Positions 1 to 7,479 of a DNA stretch of 64,000 nt are shown piece by piece. This stretch comes from CAMLIZ01 sp966212505. Its GTDB lineage: Bacteria; Pseudomonadota; Gammaproteobacteria; Burkholderiales; Burkholderiaceae_C. How positions within the stretch are numbered: the stretch's first letter is position 1; each line of letters starts with the position of its first letter. The stretch lies in the NCBI GenBank assembly GCA_966212505.1, contig CBIHRS010000024.1, positions 1 through 64,000 of the forward strand. The letters are read 5' to 3'. The translations under genes were made by a program, and so were the position numbers. The notes beneath the pieces are model-generated. The model saw only the letters and a list, made by a program, of their open reading frames with translations. It was not told the origin of the DNA and did no database searches.

Positions 1-117
1 GGTGAGCGGGCAGCGATGGGTGAGCCAGGCGGTGGGGCGCCTGCGTCCGTCGTGATGCTGTGCCCATCGATGTCATGATCGGCAGCCTGTTCAACCCCTT
101 GCCTCAGGAGTGACGAC

Positions 118-564
118 ATGCCTACCAACCAGGTCCGCCTTCACCGTGTTCTCCGCGCTTCGCCGGAGCGGGTCTACCGCGCGTTCCTCGAGCCGCAGGC
201 CATGGCCAAGTGGCTGCCGCCGTATGGGTTCACCTGCCAGGTGCATCACATGGAAGCCCGGGTGGGCGGCACCTTCCGCATGTCGTTCACCAACTTCGGC
301 ACCGGCAACGGCCATTCGTTCGGCGGCGAATACCTGGAGCTGGTGCCGAACCAGCGCATCCGCTACACCGACAAGTTCGACGATCCCAACCTGCCCGGCG
401 AGATGGTGACGACCGTGGTCCTCACGCCGGTGTCGTGCGGCACCGATGTGAGCATCGTGCAGGAAGGCCTGCCGGAAATGATCCCCGTCGAGATGTGCTA
501 CCTAGGCTGGCAGGAGTCGCTCATGCAGCTGGCCACGCTGGTGGAGCCGGTGATTCCCGGCTGA
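118..564 (+). CDS. SRPBCC/AHSA1-like domain protein
   Basis: This 148-residue protein has the START/Bet v1-like (SRPBCC) pattern of AHSA1-related proteins. It opens with a VLRASPERVYRAF-type N-terminus, followed by a KWLPP segment, a central GGTFRMSF strand, and a C-terminal helix containing GWQESLMQLATLVE. The family forms a hydrophobic cavity, but the ligand is usually unknown. The ATG is preceded by an AGGAG at 106-110, which supports this start. Such genes often follow an ArsR-type regulator. Only 117 bases precede it here, so that cannot be checked. The family call is good; the specific function is unknown. Confidence 0.85.
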   Translation: MPTNQVRLHRVLRASPERVYRAFLEPQAMAKWLPPYGFTCQVHHMEARVGGTFRMSFTNFGTGNGHSFGGEYLELVPNQRIRYTDKFDDPNLPGEMVTTVVLTPVSCGTDVSIVQEGLPEMIPVEMCYLGWQESLMQLATLVEPVIPG

Positions 565-572
565 GCGACCCG

Positions 573-1268
573 GTGAAACGCTTTTCTCTCAACACCGCCG
601 GCCGGGACTTCGCCGTCGGCGACATCCACGGCGCCTACTCCCACCTGCGCCGTTCGCTCGAGGCCATCGGCTTCGATCCGGCGGTCGACCGGCTGTTCTC
701 GCTCGGCGACCTGGTCGACCGGGGCGATGAATCGCACGAGGTGCTGCAGTGGCTCGACCAGCCCTGGTTCCACGCGATCAGCGGCAACCACGACTTCATG
801 ATCTGGCGCGCCGCGCTGGGCGACCCCTATGCGCATGTCGACTACCGCATGCATGGCGGCGACTGGCTCGATGATCTGCCCCAAGACGAGCAGCGGCGCA
901 TCGGCGAGCGGCTGGCCGCGCTGCCGCTGGCCGCCGAGGTCGAGACGCCGGCGGGGCCGGTGGGCCTGGTGCATGCCGACTGCCCTTTCGATGACTGGGA
1001 CGAGATGCACGCGGTGCCCTGGGCCACGATCGACCATGAGGGCCGCGTCGGCGATTGCTGCCTCTGGTCGATCGACCGCTACCGCTACGGCTACACCGGC
1101 AAGGTGCGCAACGTGCAGGCGGTGGTGCACGGCCACATGACGATCCGCACGGCGGCGGTGATGGGCAATGTCCACTTCATCGATACCGGCGGATGGCGGC
1201 CGGGCGGGTATTTCACATTCCTCGATCTGGCCACGTTGCAGCCGCATCGCGGGCCTGTTTTGCGTTGA
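573..1268 (+). CDS. Metallophosphoesterase, PrpA/PrpB-like
   Basis: This 231-residue protein is a calcineurin-like phosphoesterase. The metal-binding motifs appear in order: GDIHG near residue 16, GDLVDRG near 44, GNHD near 69, and later a GHM histidine. The length and the compact fold without extra domains match small bacterial serine/threonine or diadenosine-tetraphosphate phosphatases of the PrpA/ApaH-like group. The substrate cannot be told from sequence. I place the start at GTG 573, nine bases after the previous stop, because the GDIHG motif must lie near the N-terminus. The frame is open further upstream, but that stretch overlaps the SRPBCC gene. Confidence 0.85.
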   Translation: MKRFSLNTAGRDFAVGDIHGAYSHLRRSLEAIGFDPAVDRLFSLGDLVDRGDESHEVLQWLDQPWFHAISGNHDFMIWRAALGDPYAHVDYRMHGGDWLDDLPQDEQRRIGERLAALPLAAEVETPAGPVGLVHADCPFDDWDEMHAVPWATIDHEGRVGDCCLWSIDRYRYGYTGKVRNVQAVVHGHMTIRTAAVMGNVHFIDTGGWRPGGYFTFLDLATLQPHRGPVLR

Positions 1269-1341
1269 GTGGTCGAAAAAGCCTTGCACTGCAGGCACAA
1301 TCGCGGCGCCCAAATTCCGGGCGTCGTTGAAAACACACTCA

Positions 1342-1704
1342 ATGAATCGCGTTGAACTGATCGAACTGCTGGCAGCACAACATGGCCTGAGCAAGGCCGA
1401 AGCGGGCCGCGTGCTCGCCACCGTCCTGGACGCCGTGGTCACCACCGTCAAGAAGGGCGGCACCGTCACGCTGCCGGGCTTCGGCTCCTTCAAGCAGACC
1501 GCCCGTGCTGCCCGCACCGGCCGCAACCCGGCCACCGGCGACAAGATCAAGATCGCCGCGGTGAAGCTGCCCAAGTTCACGGCCGGTTCCGCCTTCAAGG
1601 CCGCCGTCGATCCGAAGGCCGCTGCACGCAAGGCCGCCAAGGCCGGCGCTGCCGCTCCCGCGAAGAAGGCCGCCAAGCCGGCCGCGAAGAAGGCCAAGAA
1701 GTAA
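1342..1704 (+). CDS. HU-family DNA-binding protein with Lys/Ala-rich tail
   Basis: This 120-residue protein consists of an HU/IHF-like domain at residues 1-88 and a basic Ala/Lys/Pro tail at 89-120. The core has the family's N-terminal helices (MNRVELIELLAAQ), the GFGSF turn and the RTGRNPATG DNA-binding arm. The tail contains repeated AKK/PAKK units, reminiscent of the histone-H1-like extensions found on some betaproteobacterial HU proteins. HU binds and bends DNA in the nucleoid. The tail probably adds nonspecific DNA or RNA affinity; this is inference. It lies alone between a phosphoesterase gene and a convergent lactonase gene. Confidence 0.9.
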   Translation: MNRVELIELLAAQHGLSKAEAGRVLATVLDAVVTTVKKGGTVTLPGFGSFKQTARAARTGRNPATGDKIKIAAVKLPKFTAGSAFKAAVDPKAAARKAAKAGAAAPAKKAAKPAAKKAKK

Positions 1705-1718
1705 GAGGCCTGATCAGG

Positions 1719-2621
1719 CTAGCCTGCGTAGAGATTCGCAGGCTTGCCTGTGGCGGTGGTCTCCACCGCGAACAGCCCGCCCGCCAAGGGCTGGGCTGCA
1801 CGCCGGGCCTCATCGAGCCCGAAGCAGGCGCTGGTGATGAACAGCGTCTTCAGTTCCGGCCCGCCGAACGCCATGTTCGTGATGTGATCGGTCGGCAGCG
1901 GTACCCGCAGCAGCTCTTGCGCCGTGTCGGGGTCGTGGCAGGTCACGCAGGCCGCGCCCCAGTGCGCGATCCAGATCCGGCCGTCGGCATCGGTGGTCAT
2001 GCCATCAGGGTAGCCGTCGTCGTCCGCAAAGCGTAGCCACGGCCGCTGGTTCGCGATGTCGCCCGACTCGGGCTCGAAGTCGAACGCATGCACCTGCCGA
2101 TGGGCGGTGTCGTTGAAGAACATCGTGCGGCCGTCGGCCGACCAGGTGGGGCCGTTGGTGACGGGAAATCGCGCATCGAACACGCGCGTGGCCTGGCCGG
2201 CAGCATCGAAGCGATAGAGCGCGCCGGTGGGCGCCTCGCAGCCGAAGTCCATCGTGCCGCCCCAGAAGCGGCCTTGCGCATCGCACTTGCCGTCGTTGAA
2301 GCGGTTGCCCTCGCGCTCGGGTTCGGGCTCGTGCAGGCGCACGAGCCGTCCGCTCTCGGGGTCGAACACTGCGAGCCCGCGGCGCAGCGTGATCGCCAGG
2401 CCGGGCAGGTGCCGGCGCTCGGCCACCGCGCTGATGGTCTCGTCGAAGCGCCACTCGCGCCGCTCGCCGTCGGCCGGCCGGTAGCGGCAGAGCCGGTGCT
2501 CGAGGATGTCGACCCAGTACAGCGCCTCTTCGCGCGTGGACCAGCAGGTGCCTTCGCCGAGCGTGGCGCCCGCGGGCCACACGCAACGCGGCGCGGAAAG
2601 GAGTTTCGGTGCGGTGGCCAT
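1719..2621 (-). CDS. SMP-30/gluconolactonase-type sugar lactonase
   Basis: This 300-residue protein is a six-bladed beta-propeller of the SMP-30/LRE family. The metal-site residues are visible: E23 in the GEG motif, N109 in FNDGK, N156 in NGPTW and D206 in YPDGM. The enzyme hydrolyses aldonolactones made by sugar dehydrogenases. It follows the dehydratase gene on the same strand after 35 bases, so the two are probably cotranscribed. In this context it would open L-arabinono- or D-galactono-lactone between the SDR dehydrogenase and the dehydratase. The substrate is inferred from neighbours. Confidence 0.85.
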   Translation of the reverse strand: MATAPKLLSAPRCVWPAGATLGEGTCWSTREEALYWVDILEHRLCRYRPADGERREWRFDETISAVAERRHLPGLAITLRRGLAVFDPESGRLVRLHEPEPEREGNRFNDGKCDAQGRFWGGTMDFGCEAPTGALYRFDAAGQATRVFDARFPVTNGPTWSADGRTMFFNDTAHRQVHAFDFEPESGDIANQRPWLRFADDDGYPDGMTTDADGRIWIAHWGAACVTCHDPDTAQELLRVPLPTDHITNMAFGGPELKTLFITSACFGLDEARRAAQPLAGGLFAVETTATGKPANLYAG

Positions 2622-2656
2622 GGGGGCGAGCGTATCAGCGCGGCGTCACTGCGCCA

Positions 2657-4378
2657 TCAGTGCGAGTCGCGCGGCACGCCGGCGCCGCTGCTGCCCACCA
2701 GGAAGTCGAGGTCGGCGCCGAGGTGGGCCTGCTGCACGTGGTCGACGTACAGCTTGTACCAGCCGCGCTTGGGCGCTTCGGGCGGCTGCCAGTCGGCGCG
2801 GCGCCGCGCGAGCTCTTCGTCGCTCACCTCGAGGTGCAGGCGGCGCGCGGACACGTCGAGCTCGATGATGTCGCCGTTCTTCACCAGCGCCAGCGGTCCG
2901 CCGGCGGCGGCCTCGGGCGAGGTGTGCAGCACCACGGTGCCGTAGGCGGTGCCGCTCATGCGCGCATCCGAGATGCGGACCATGTCGGTGATGCCCTTGC
3001 GCAGCACCTTGGGCGGCAGCGGCATGTTGCCCACCTCGGCCATGCCGGGATAGCCGCGCGGGCCGCAGTTCTTCAGCACCATCACGCAGTGTTCGTCGAT
3101 GTCGAGGTTCTCGTCGTCGATGCGGGCGTGGAACTCCTCGATGGTCTCGAACACCACCGCGCGGCCGCGGTGCTTCAGCAGGTGCGGCGATGCGGCCGAG
3201 GGCTTGATCACCGCGCCGTTCGGCGCGAGGTTGCCCTTGAGCACCGCGATGCCGGCGGCGGGCTTGAAGGGCTCTTCGAAGGTGCGGATCACTTCGGGGT
3301 TCCAGCAGCGCGCATCGGCGATGTTCTCGCCCAGCGTCCTGCCGTTGACCGTGAGCGCGTCTTTGTGCAGCAGGTGCTGGATCTCGCGCAGCACCACCGG
3401 CAGGCCGCCGGCGTAGAAGAAGTCCTCCATCAGGAACTTGCCCGAAGGCTGCAGGTTCACGAGGCACGGGATCTCGGCGCCCAGCTTGTCCCAGTCGTCG
3501 AGCTTCAGGTCGACGCCGATGCGGCCGGCCACGGCCAGCAGGTGGATCACCGCGTTGGTGGAGCCGCCGATCGCGGCATTGGTGCGGATCGCGTTCTCGA
3601 AGGCCTGGCGCGTCAGGATCTTCGACATGCGCAGGTCTTCCTTCACCATCTCGACGATGCGGCGGCCGGTGAGCTGGGCGAGGCGGTTGCGCCGCGTGTC
3701 GGCCGCGGGGATCGCGGCGTTCTCGGGCAGGGCCATGCCCAGCGCCTCGACCATCGAGGCCATCGTGGAGGCGGTGCCCATCGTCATGCAGCTGCCCTTG
3801 GAGCGGTGCATGCAGCTCTCGGCCTGCGTGAACTCGTCCATCGTCATCTCGCCGGCGCGCACCATCTCGCTCATCTGCCACACGCCGGTGCCGGAGCCGA
3901 CGTCCTTGCCGCGGAACTTGCCGTTGAGCATCGGGCCGCCCGAGAGGCCGATGGTCGGCAGGTCACAGCTGGCCGCGCCCATCAGCAGCGCGGGCGTGGT
4001 CTTGTCGCAGCCCATCAGCAGCACGACGCCGTCGATCGGGTTGCCGCGGATGGACTCTTCGACGTCCATGCTCGCGAGGTTGCGGAACAGCATCGCGGTG
4101 GGCCGCAGCTGGGTCTCGCCGAGCGACATCACCGGAAACTCGAGCGGGAAGCCGCCGGCCTCGTAGACGCCGCGCTTGACGAACTCGGCCAGCTCGCGGA
4201 AATGGCCGTTGCAGGGCGTCAGCTCGCTCCAGGTGTTGCAGATGCCGATGACCGGGCGGCCGTCGAGCAGGTCGTGCGGATAGCCCTGGTTCTTGATCCA
4301 GCTGCGGTGGACGAAACCGTCGCGGTCGTTGCGCCCGAACCAGGCCTGGCTGCGGCGAAACGGCTTCTTCGACTCCAT
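2657..4378 (-). CDS. IlvD/Edd-family sugar acid dehydratase, L-arabinonate type
   Basis: This 573-residue protein is an iron-sulfur dehydratase that converts an aldonate to its 2-keto-3-deoxy acid. The three expected cluster cysteines are C56 (in TPCNGH), C124 (in GCDKTTP) and C197 (in SKGSCMTMG). They have the same relative spacing as the [2Fe-2S] ligands of characterised L-arabinonate dehydratases. Length and the N-terminal FRRSQAWFG segment also fit that subfamily rather than IlvD or Edd. The start has a good AAGGAG upstream. It is divergent from the SDR gene across a 133-base AT-rich control region. Activity on D-galactonate as well as L-arabinonate is plausible, because DgoK and a KDPGal aldolase are nearby. 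Confidence 0.88.
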   Translation of the reverse strand: MESKKPFRRSQAWFGRNDRDGFVHRSWIKNQGYPHDLLDGRPVIGICNTWSELTPCNGHFRELAEFVKRGVYEAGGFPLEFPVMSLGETQLRPTAMLFRNLASMDVEESIRGNPIDGVVLLMGCDKTTPALLMGAASCDLPTIGLSGGPMLNGKFRGKDVGSGTGVWQMSEMVRAGEMTMDEFTQAESCMHRSKGSCMTMGTASTMASMVEALGMALPENAAIPAADTRRNRLAQLTGRRIVEMVKEDLRMSKILTRQAFENAIRTNAAIGGSTNAVIHLLAVAGRIGVDLKLDDWDKLGAEIPCLVNLQPSGKFLMEDFFYAGGLPVVLREIQHLLHKDALTVNGRTLGENIADARCWNPEVIRTFEEPFKPAAGIAVLKGNLAPNGAVIKPSAASPHLLKHRGRAVVFETIEEFHARIDDENLDIDEHCVMVLKNCGPRGYPGMAEVGNMPLPPKVLRKGITDMVRISDARMSGTAYGTVVLHTSPEAAAGGPLALVKNGDIIELDVSARRLHLEVSDEELARRRADWQPPEAPKRGWYKLYVDHVQQAHLGADLDFLVGSSGAGVPRDSH

Positions 4379-4476
4379 GCGGTTGCTCCTTCGAATGGGA
4401 TGGCCGTGCTCGGCCCTTGACGCGGCGGATCGTATCGTTGGACACTGATAATAGAAAAATAAAGAAATCGTCGTCT

Positions 4477-4500
4477 CAGATATCTAATTGGATATATCAG
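4477..4500. promoter_or_regulatory. Operator-like AT-rich imperfect inverted repeat
   Basis: This lies between the divergent dehydratase and SDR genes. On the minus strand it reads TGATAT, two bases, CCAA, then GATAT and TGA-like ends. A closely similar motif occurs at 6368-6390, beside the LysR gene and AraD1. It is a candidate binding site for the LysR regulator encoded at 5381-6352. Confidence 0.5.
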
Positions 4501-4511
4501 CAAGGAATGCG

Positions 4512-5297
4512 ATGAGCACATCCCCCGCCGGCTTCGCGCCGGCCCTCTTTCCGAGCCTGCATGGCCGCCGCGTCTTCATCACCGGCGGCGGCTCCGGCAT
4601 CGGCGCCGCGATGGTCGAGGCCTTTGCCGCGCAGGGTGCGCAGGTGGCCTTCATCGACATCGCCGAGGCCGCCAGCGCGGCGCTCGCGGAGCGCGTGGCG
4701 ACGGCCAGCCTGCCCAAGCCGTGGTGGCGCGCCTGCGACGTGCGCGAAGTGGCGGCGCTGCAGCGTGCGATCGGCGATGCGGCCGCGGCGCTGGGCGACT
4801 TCCATGCGCTGGTGAACAACGTGGCCAGCGACGACCGGCATTCGCTCGAATCGGTGACGCCCGACTACTGGGACCAGCGCATGGCGATCAACGAGCGGCC
4901 GGCGTTCTTTGCGATCCAGGCGGTGGTGCCGGGCATGAAGCGGCTGGGCTTCGGCTCGATCGTCAACCTGGGCTCCACCGGCTGGCAGACCAAGAGCGGC
5001 GGCTACCCCTGCTATGCGATTGCCAAGTCGTCGGTCAACGGGCTCACGCGCGGGCTGGCCTCCGAGCTGGGGCAGCACCGCATCCGCATCAACACCGTGT
5101 CGCCCGGCTGGGTGATGACCGAGCGGCAGGTGAAGCTGTGGCTCGATGCCGAGGGCGAGCAGGCGCTCAAGCGCAACCAGTGCCTGCCTGACAAGCTGCA
5201 GCCCGACGACATCGCGCGCATGGTGCTGTTCCTCGCGGCCGACGACAGCCGCATGTGCACGGCGCAGGAATTCAAGGTGGACGCGGGCTGGTCATAG
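4512..5297 (+). CDS. SDR-family sugar dehydrogenase (L-arabinose/D-galactose type)
   Basis: This 261-residue short-chain dehydrogenase has the cofactor motif TGGGSGIG near residue 22, the NNVAS motif, and the catalytic Ser (NLGSTGW) plus YxxxK (YAIAK). The C-terminus closes with a DAGWS-type end. By context it would oxidise L-arabinose and/or D-galactose to the lactone, the first step of the pathway completed by the divergent lactonase and dehydratase genes. ATG 4512 is chosen because AAGGA lies five bases upstream. The protein could also act on another pentose or hexose, or on a late pathway intermediate. Confidence 0.8.
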   Translation: MSTSPAGFAPALFPSLHGRRVFITGGGSGIGAAMVEAFAAQGAQVAFIDIAEAASAALAERVATASLPKPWWRACDVREVAALQRAIGDAAAALGDFHALVNNVASDDRHSLESVTPDYWDQRMAINERPAFFAIQAVVPGMKRLGFGSIVNLGSTGWQTKSGGYPCYAIAKSSVNGLTRGLASELGQHRIRINTVSPGWVMTERQVKLWLDAEGEQALKRNQCLPDKLQPDDIARMVLFLAADDSRMCTAQEFKVDAGWS

Positions 5298-5304
5298 AGC
5301 ACCC

Positions 5305-5372
5305 GGCCGAGGGGTACCTCGGCCACCCTCCGAGAGGGTCCAAGCCCGCCTTGGGGCGGCCCGGCGCCGGGC
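5305..5372. repeat. Four tandem hairpins between convergent genes
   Basis: Four back-to-back inverted repeats fill the gap between convergent genes. They are an 8-bp stem GGCCGAGG with loop GGTA, a 6-bp stem ACCCTC/GAGGGT, a 5-bp stem CCGCC/GGCGG, and the palindrome GCCCGGC/GCCGGGC. There is no U tract. The element may act as a bidirectional terminator or belong to a dispersed intergenic repeat family. A stretch with a similar plan occurs at 30768-30797. Confidence 0.6.
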
Positions 5373-5380
5373 TCGTCGGA

Positions 5381-6352
5381 CTATTCCAATCCGTTGATGT
5401 CGAGCTGCGTGCCGTAGACCGTGAGCGCGGTGCTCTTCAGCGCCCGCAGCATCACCTTGGCGGCCGGCGACAGCAGCCGGTCGCTGCGGGTGATCAGGCC
5501 GAAGGCGTCCATCTTGCACGGCAGCGCGATCGGCAGCAGCGACACCAGGCCGTGCTCGGCGTAATAACGCGCCACGTCGGTGGCCACCACGGCCAGCAGG
5601 TCGCTCTGCTGCAGCATCTTGGTCATGAACAGCAGCGCCGTGGTCTCGATCACATTGGTCGGCGCCTCCAGGCCTTCTTCCTGGAACATCAGGTCGAAGC
5701 GGTGGCGCAGCACGCTGCCGGCGGGCGAGACGATCCAGCCCGCGTTGACCACGTCGCGCAGGCCCAGCCGCGGCACGCCCAGCAGCGGATGCCCTGGCCG
5801 CGCGATCGCCGACACCGGCTCCTCGACCAGCGCCTCGTAGCGCAGGTCGCTCTTGTCGTGCCGCTCGAACAGGCGGCCGATCACCATGTCGAGCTTGCCC
5901 TGGGCCAGGCGCTCCATCAGCACGTCGCTGGTCTCGATCTGCAACGAGACGCGCAGGCTGGGGTGCTCCTGCTTCACCAGCGCCACCGCCGGCGGCAGCA
6001 GCGTCATGCCCGGTGCGGTGATCGCGCCGATGCTCACTTGGCCGAAGCGGCCGGCCTTCAATGATTCGATCTCGTCGTGTGCCTGGCTCAGGCTGGCCAG
6101 CGCCATGCGGGCGTGGCGGATCATGGTTTCGCCATACCAGGTGGGCCGCATGCCGCGCGGCAGCCGGTCGAACAGCTGCACGCCCAGCATGTCCTCCAGG
6201 TCCTTCAGCAGCTTGGAGGCGGCCGGCTGCGTCATGTTGAGCACCTGGGCCGCGCGGTGGATGTTGCCTTCCTCCTCCATCGCCACCAGCAGCAGCAGCT
6301 GGCGCGTCTTGAGGCGGGCACGGATGAACCAGTGCGTGTAGTTGGTGGCCAT
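5381..6352 (-). CDS. LysR-family regulator of the sugar cluster (GbpR-like)
   Basis: This 323-residue LysR-type regulator has its winged helix-turn-helix at about residues 18-75 (RAAQVLNMTQPAASKLLKDLE) and a periplasmic-binding-like effector domain at about 100-305. The helix-turn-helix and the position beside chvE/gguAB homologues resemble GbpR-type regulators, which respond to galactose or arabinose. It lies in the middle of the sugar island and is divergent from AraD1, the usual arrangement for autoregulation and activation of the neighbour. Similar operator-like motifs at 6368-6390 and 4477-4500 are its likely targets. The effector sugar is inferred. Confidence 0.82.
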   Translation of the reverse strand: MATNYTHWFIRARLKTRQLLLLVAMEEEGNIHRAAQVLNMTQPAASKLLKDLEDMLGVQLFDRLPRGMRPTWYGETMIRHARMALASLSQAHDEIESLKAGRFGQVSIGAITAPGMTLLPPAVALVKQEHPSLRVSLQIETSDVLMERLAQGKLDMVIGRLFERHDKSDLRYEALVEEPVSAIARPGHPLLGVPRLGLRDVVNAGWIVSPAGSVLRHRFDLMFQEEGLEAPTNVIETTALLFMTKMLQQSDLLAVVATDVARYYAEHGLVSLLPIALPCKMDAFGLITRSDRLLSPAAKVMLRALKSTALTVYGTQLDINGLE

Positions 6353-6367
6353 CGCAAGGGCAGTGAG

Positions 6368-6390
6368 TGATATCCAAAATCGTATATTGA
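6368..6390. promoter_or_regulatory. Operator-like motif upstream of AraD1 and LysR
   Basis: This AT-rich element reads TGATATCCAAAAT, then CGTATATTGA, with dyad-like TGATAT/ATATTGA ends. Compared with the reverse strand of 4477-4500, both share TGATAT, CCAA, an A/T-rich centre and ATAT near TGA. It sits 15-40 bases upstream of the LysR start and about 75 bases upstream of AraD1, which suits a LysR site. Confidence 0.5.
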
Positions 6391-6463
6391 TTCAGGCCAA
6401 AAATCTATTAGAAAGTTATCGGTCGGCTCCTTACCATCCCGCCCAACCAGAGGAGACGTGGCG

Positions 6464-7468
6464 ATGCGGCTGATTCAATTTCTAGACGAGCGCGGCGAGC
6501 TGCGGGTGGGCCAGGCCGGCTCGCTGCAGGAGCCGGTGCGCAAGCTGATCGGCATCGAGTCGATGTACCTGCTGGCCACCGCCGCGATCACGCTCGGCCG
6601 TTCGATCGACGAGCTCGCCGAAGGCGCGCTGGGCGACAAGACCGACGCGAGCTATATGGATCTGCTCGACGCCGGCCGCGTGCTGAGCCCGCTGACCCAT
6701 CCTGACCCGTCGCATTGCCTCGTCACCGGCACCGGCCTCACGCACCTGGGCAGCGCTTCGGCGCGCGATGCGATGCACCAGAAGCTCGCGGGCGACGAAT
6801 CGCAGCTGTCGGATTCCATGCGCATGTTCAAGGCCGGGCTCGAAGGCGGACAGCCGCACAACGGCGAGCCCGGCACCCAGCCCGAGTGGTTCTACAAGGG
6901 CAACGGCCACATCGTCGCGGCGCCGGGCGAGCCGCTGCGCTCGCCGTCCTTCGCGTTCGATGCCGGCGAGGAGCCGGAGCTGGTGGGCCTGTACGTGATC
7001 GGCCCCGGCGGCACGCCGCATCGCCTCGGCTTCGCGATCGGCAATGAGTTCTCCGACCATGTGACCGAGCGCCAGAACTACCTGCTGCTCGCGCATTCGA
7101 AGCTGCGCGCCTGCGCGATCGGGCCCGAGCTGCGCACCGGCCCGCTGCCGGCCGACCTGCGCGGCACCAGCCGCATCCGCCGCGGCGACACGCTGCTGTG
7201 GGAGAAGCCCTTCGCCACCGGCGAGGCCAACATGTGCCACTCGATCGCCAACCTCGAGTACCACCACTTCAAGTACGACGCGCACCGCCGCCCGGGCGAC
7301 GTGCACCTGCACTTCTTCGGCACCGCCACGCTGAGCTTCGCCGACGGCGTGCGCGTGGAGCCCGGCGACCGCTTCGAGATCGAGCTACCGGCGCTGGGCG
7401 CGCCGCTGATCAACCCGCTGGTGGCGGCGCCCGCCGACTTCCGCTACGGCGGTGTGCAGGCCCTTTGA
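6464..7468 (+). CDS. AraD1/GguC family protein (FAH-like fold)
   Basis: This 334-residue protein belongs to the AraD1 family, which includes Agrobacterium GguC and is related to fumarylacetoacetate hydrolases. Recognisable features are the N-terminal LIQFLDERGELRVG, the VTGTGLTHLGSA segment, a GNGHIVAAPGEPL segment and the C-terminal VEPGDRFEIELP. In oxidative pentose pathways this family is placed at the dehydration of 2-keto-3-deoxy-arabinonate to 2-oxoglutarate semialdehyde, the substrate of the next gene. I prefer ATG 6464 to GTG 6458 because AGGAG at 6451-6455 is then eight bases away. It begins the long plus-strand operon. Confidence 0.8.
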   Translation: MRLIQFLDERGELRVGQAGSLQEPVRKLIGIESMYLLATAAITLGRSIDELAEGALGDKTDASYMDLLDAGRVLSPLTHPDPSHCLVTGTGLTHLGSASARDAMHQKLAGDESQLSDSMRMFKAGLEGGQPHNGEPGTQPEWFYKGNGHIVAAPGEPLRSPSFAFDAGEEPELVGLYVIGPGGTPHRLGFAIGNEFSDHVTERQNYLLLAHSKLRACAIGPELRTGPLPADLRGTSRIRRGDTLLWEKPFATGEANMCHSIANLEYHHFKYDAHRRPGDVHLHFFGTATLSFADGVRVEPGDRFEIELPALGAPLINPLVAAPADFRYGGVQAL

Positions 7469-7479
7469 CACGATCCGAC

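Noticed and set aside
1..117. Possible end of an upstream gene
   Set aside because: Two frames are open, one ending at TGA 53-55 and one at TGA 79-81. No recognisable protein end is visible, so it was left unannotated.
2609..4420. Long plus-strand open frame opposite the dehydratase gene
   Set aside because: It is antisense to a clear IlvD/Edd gene and rich in His, Arg and Ala, as expected for a GC-skew shadow frame. No family motif is seen.
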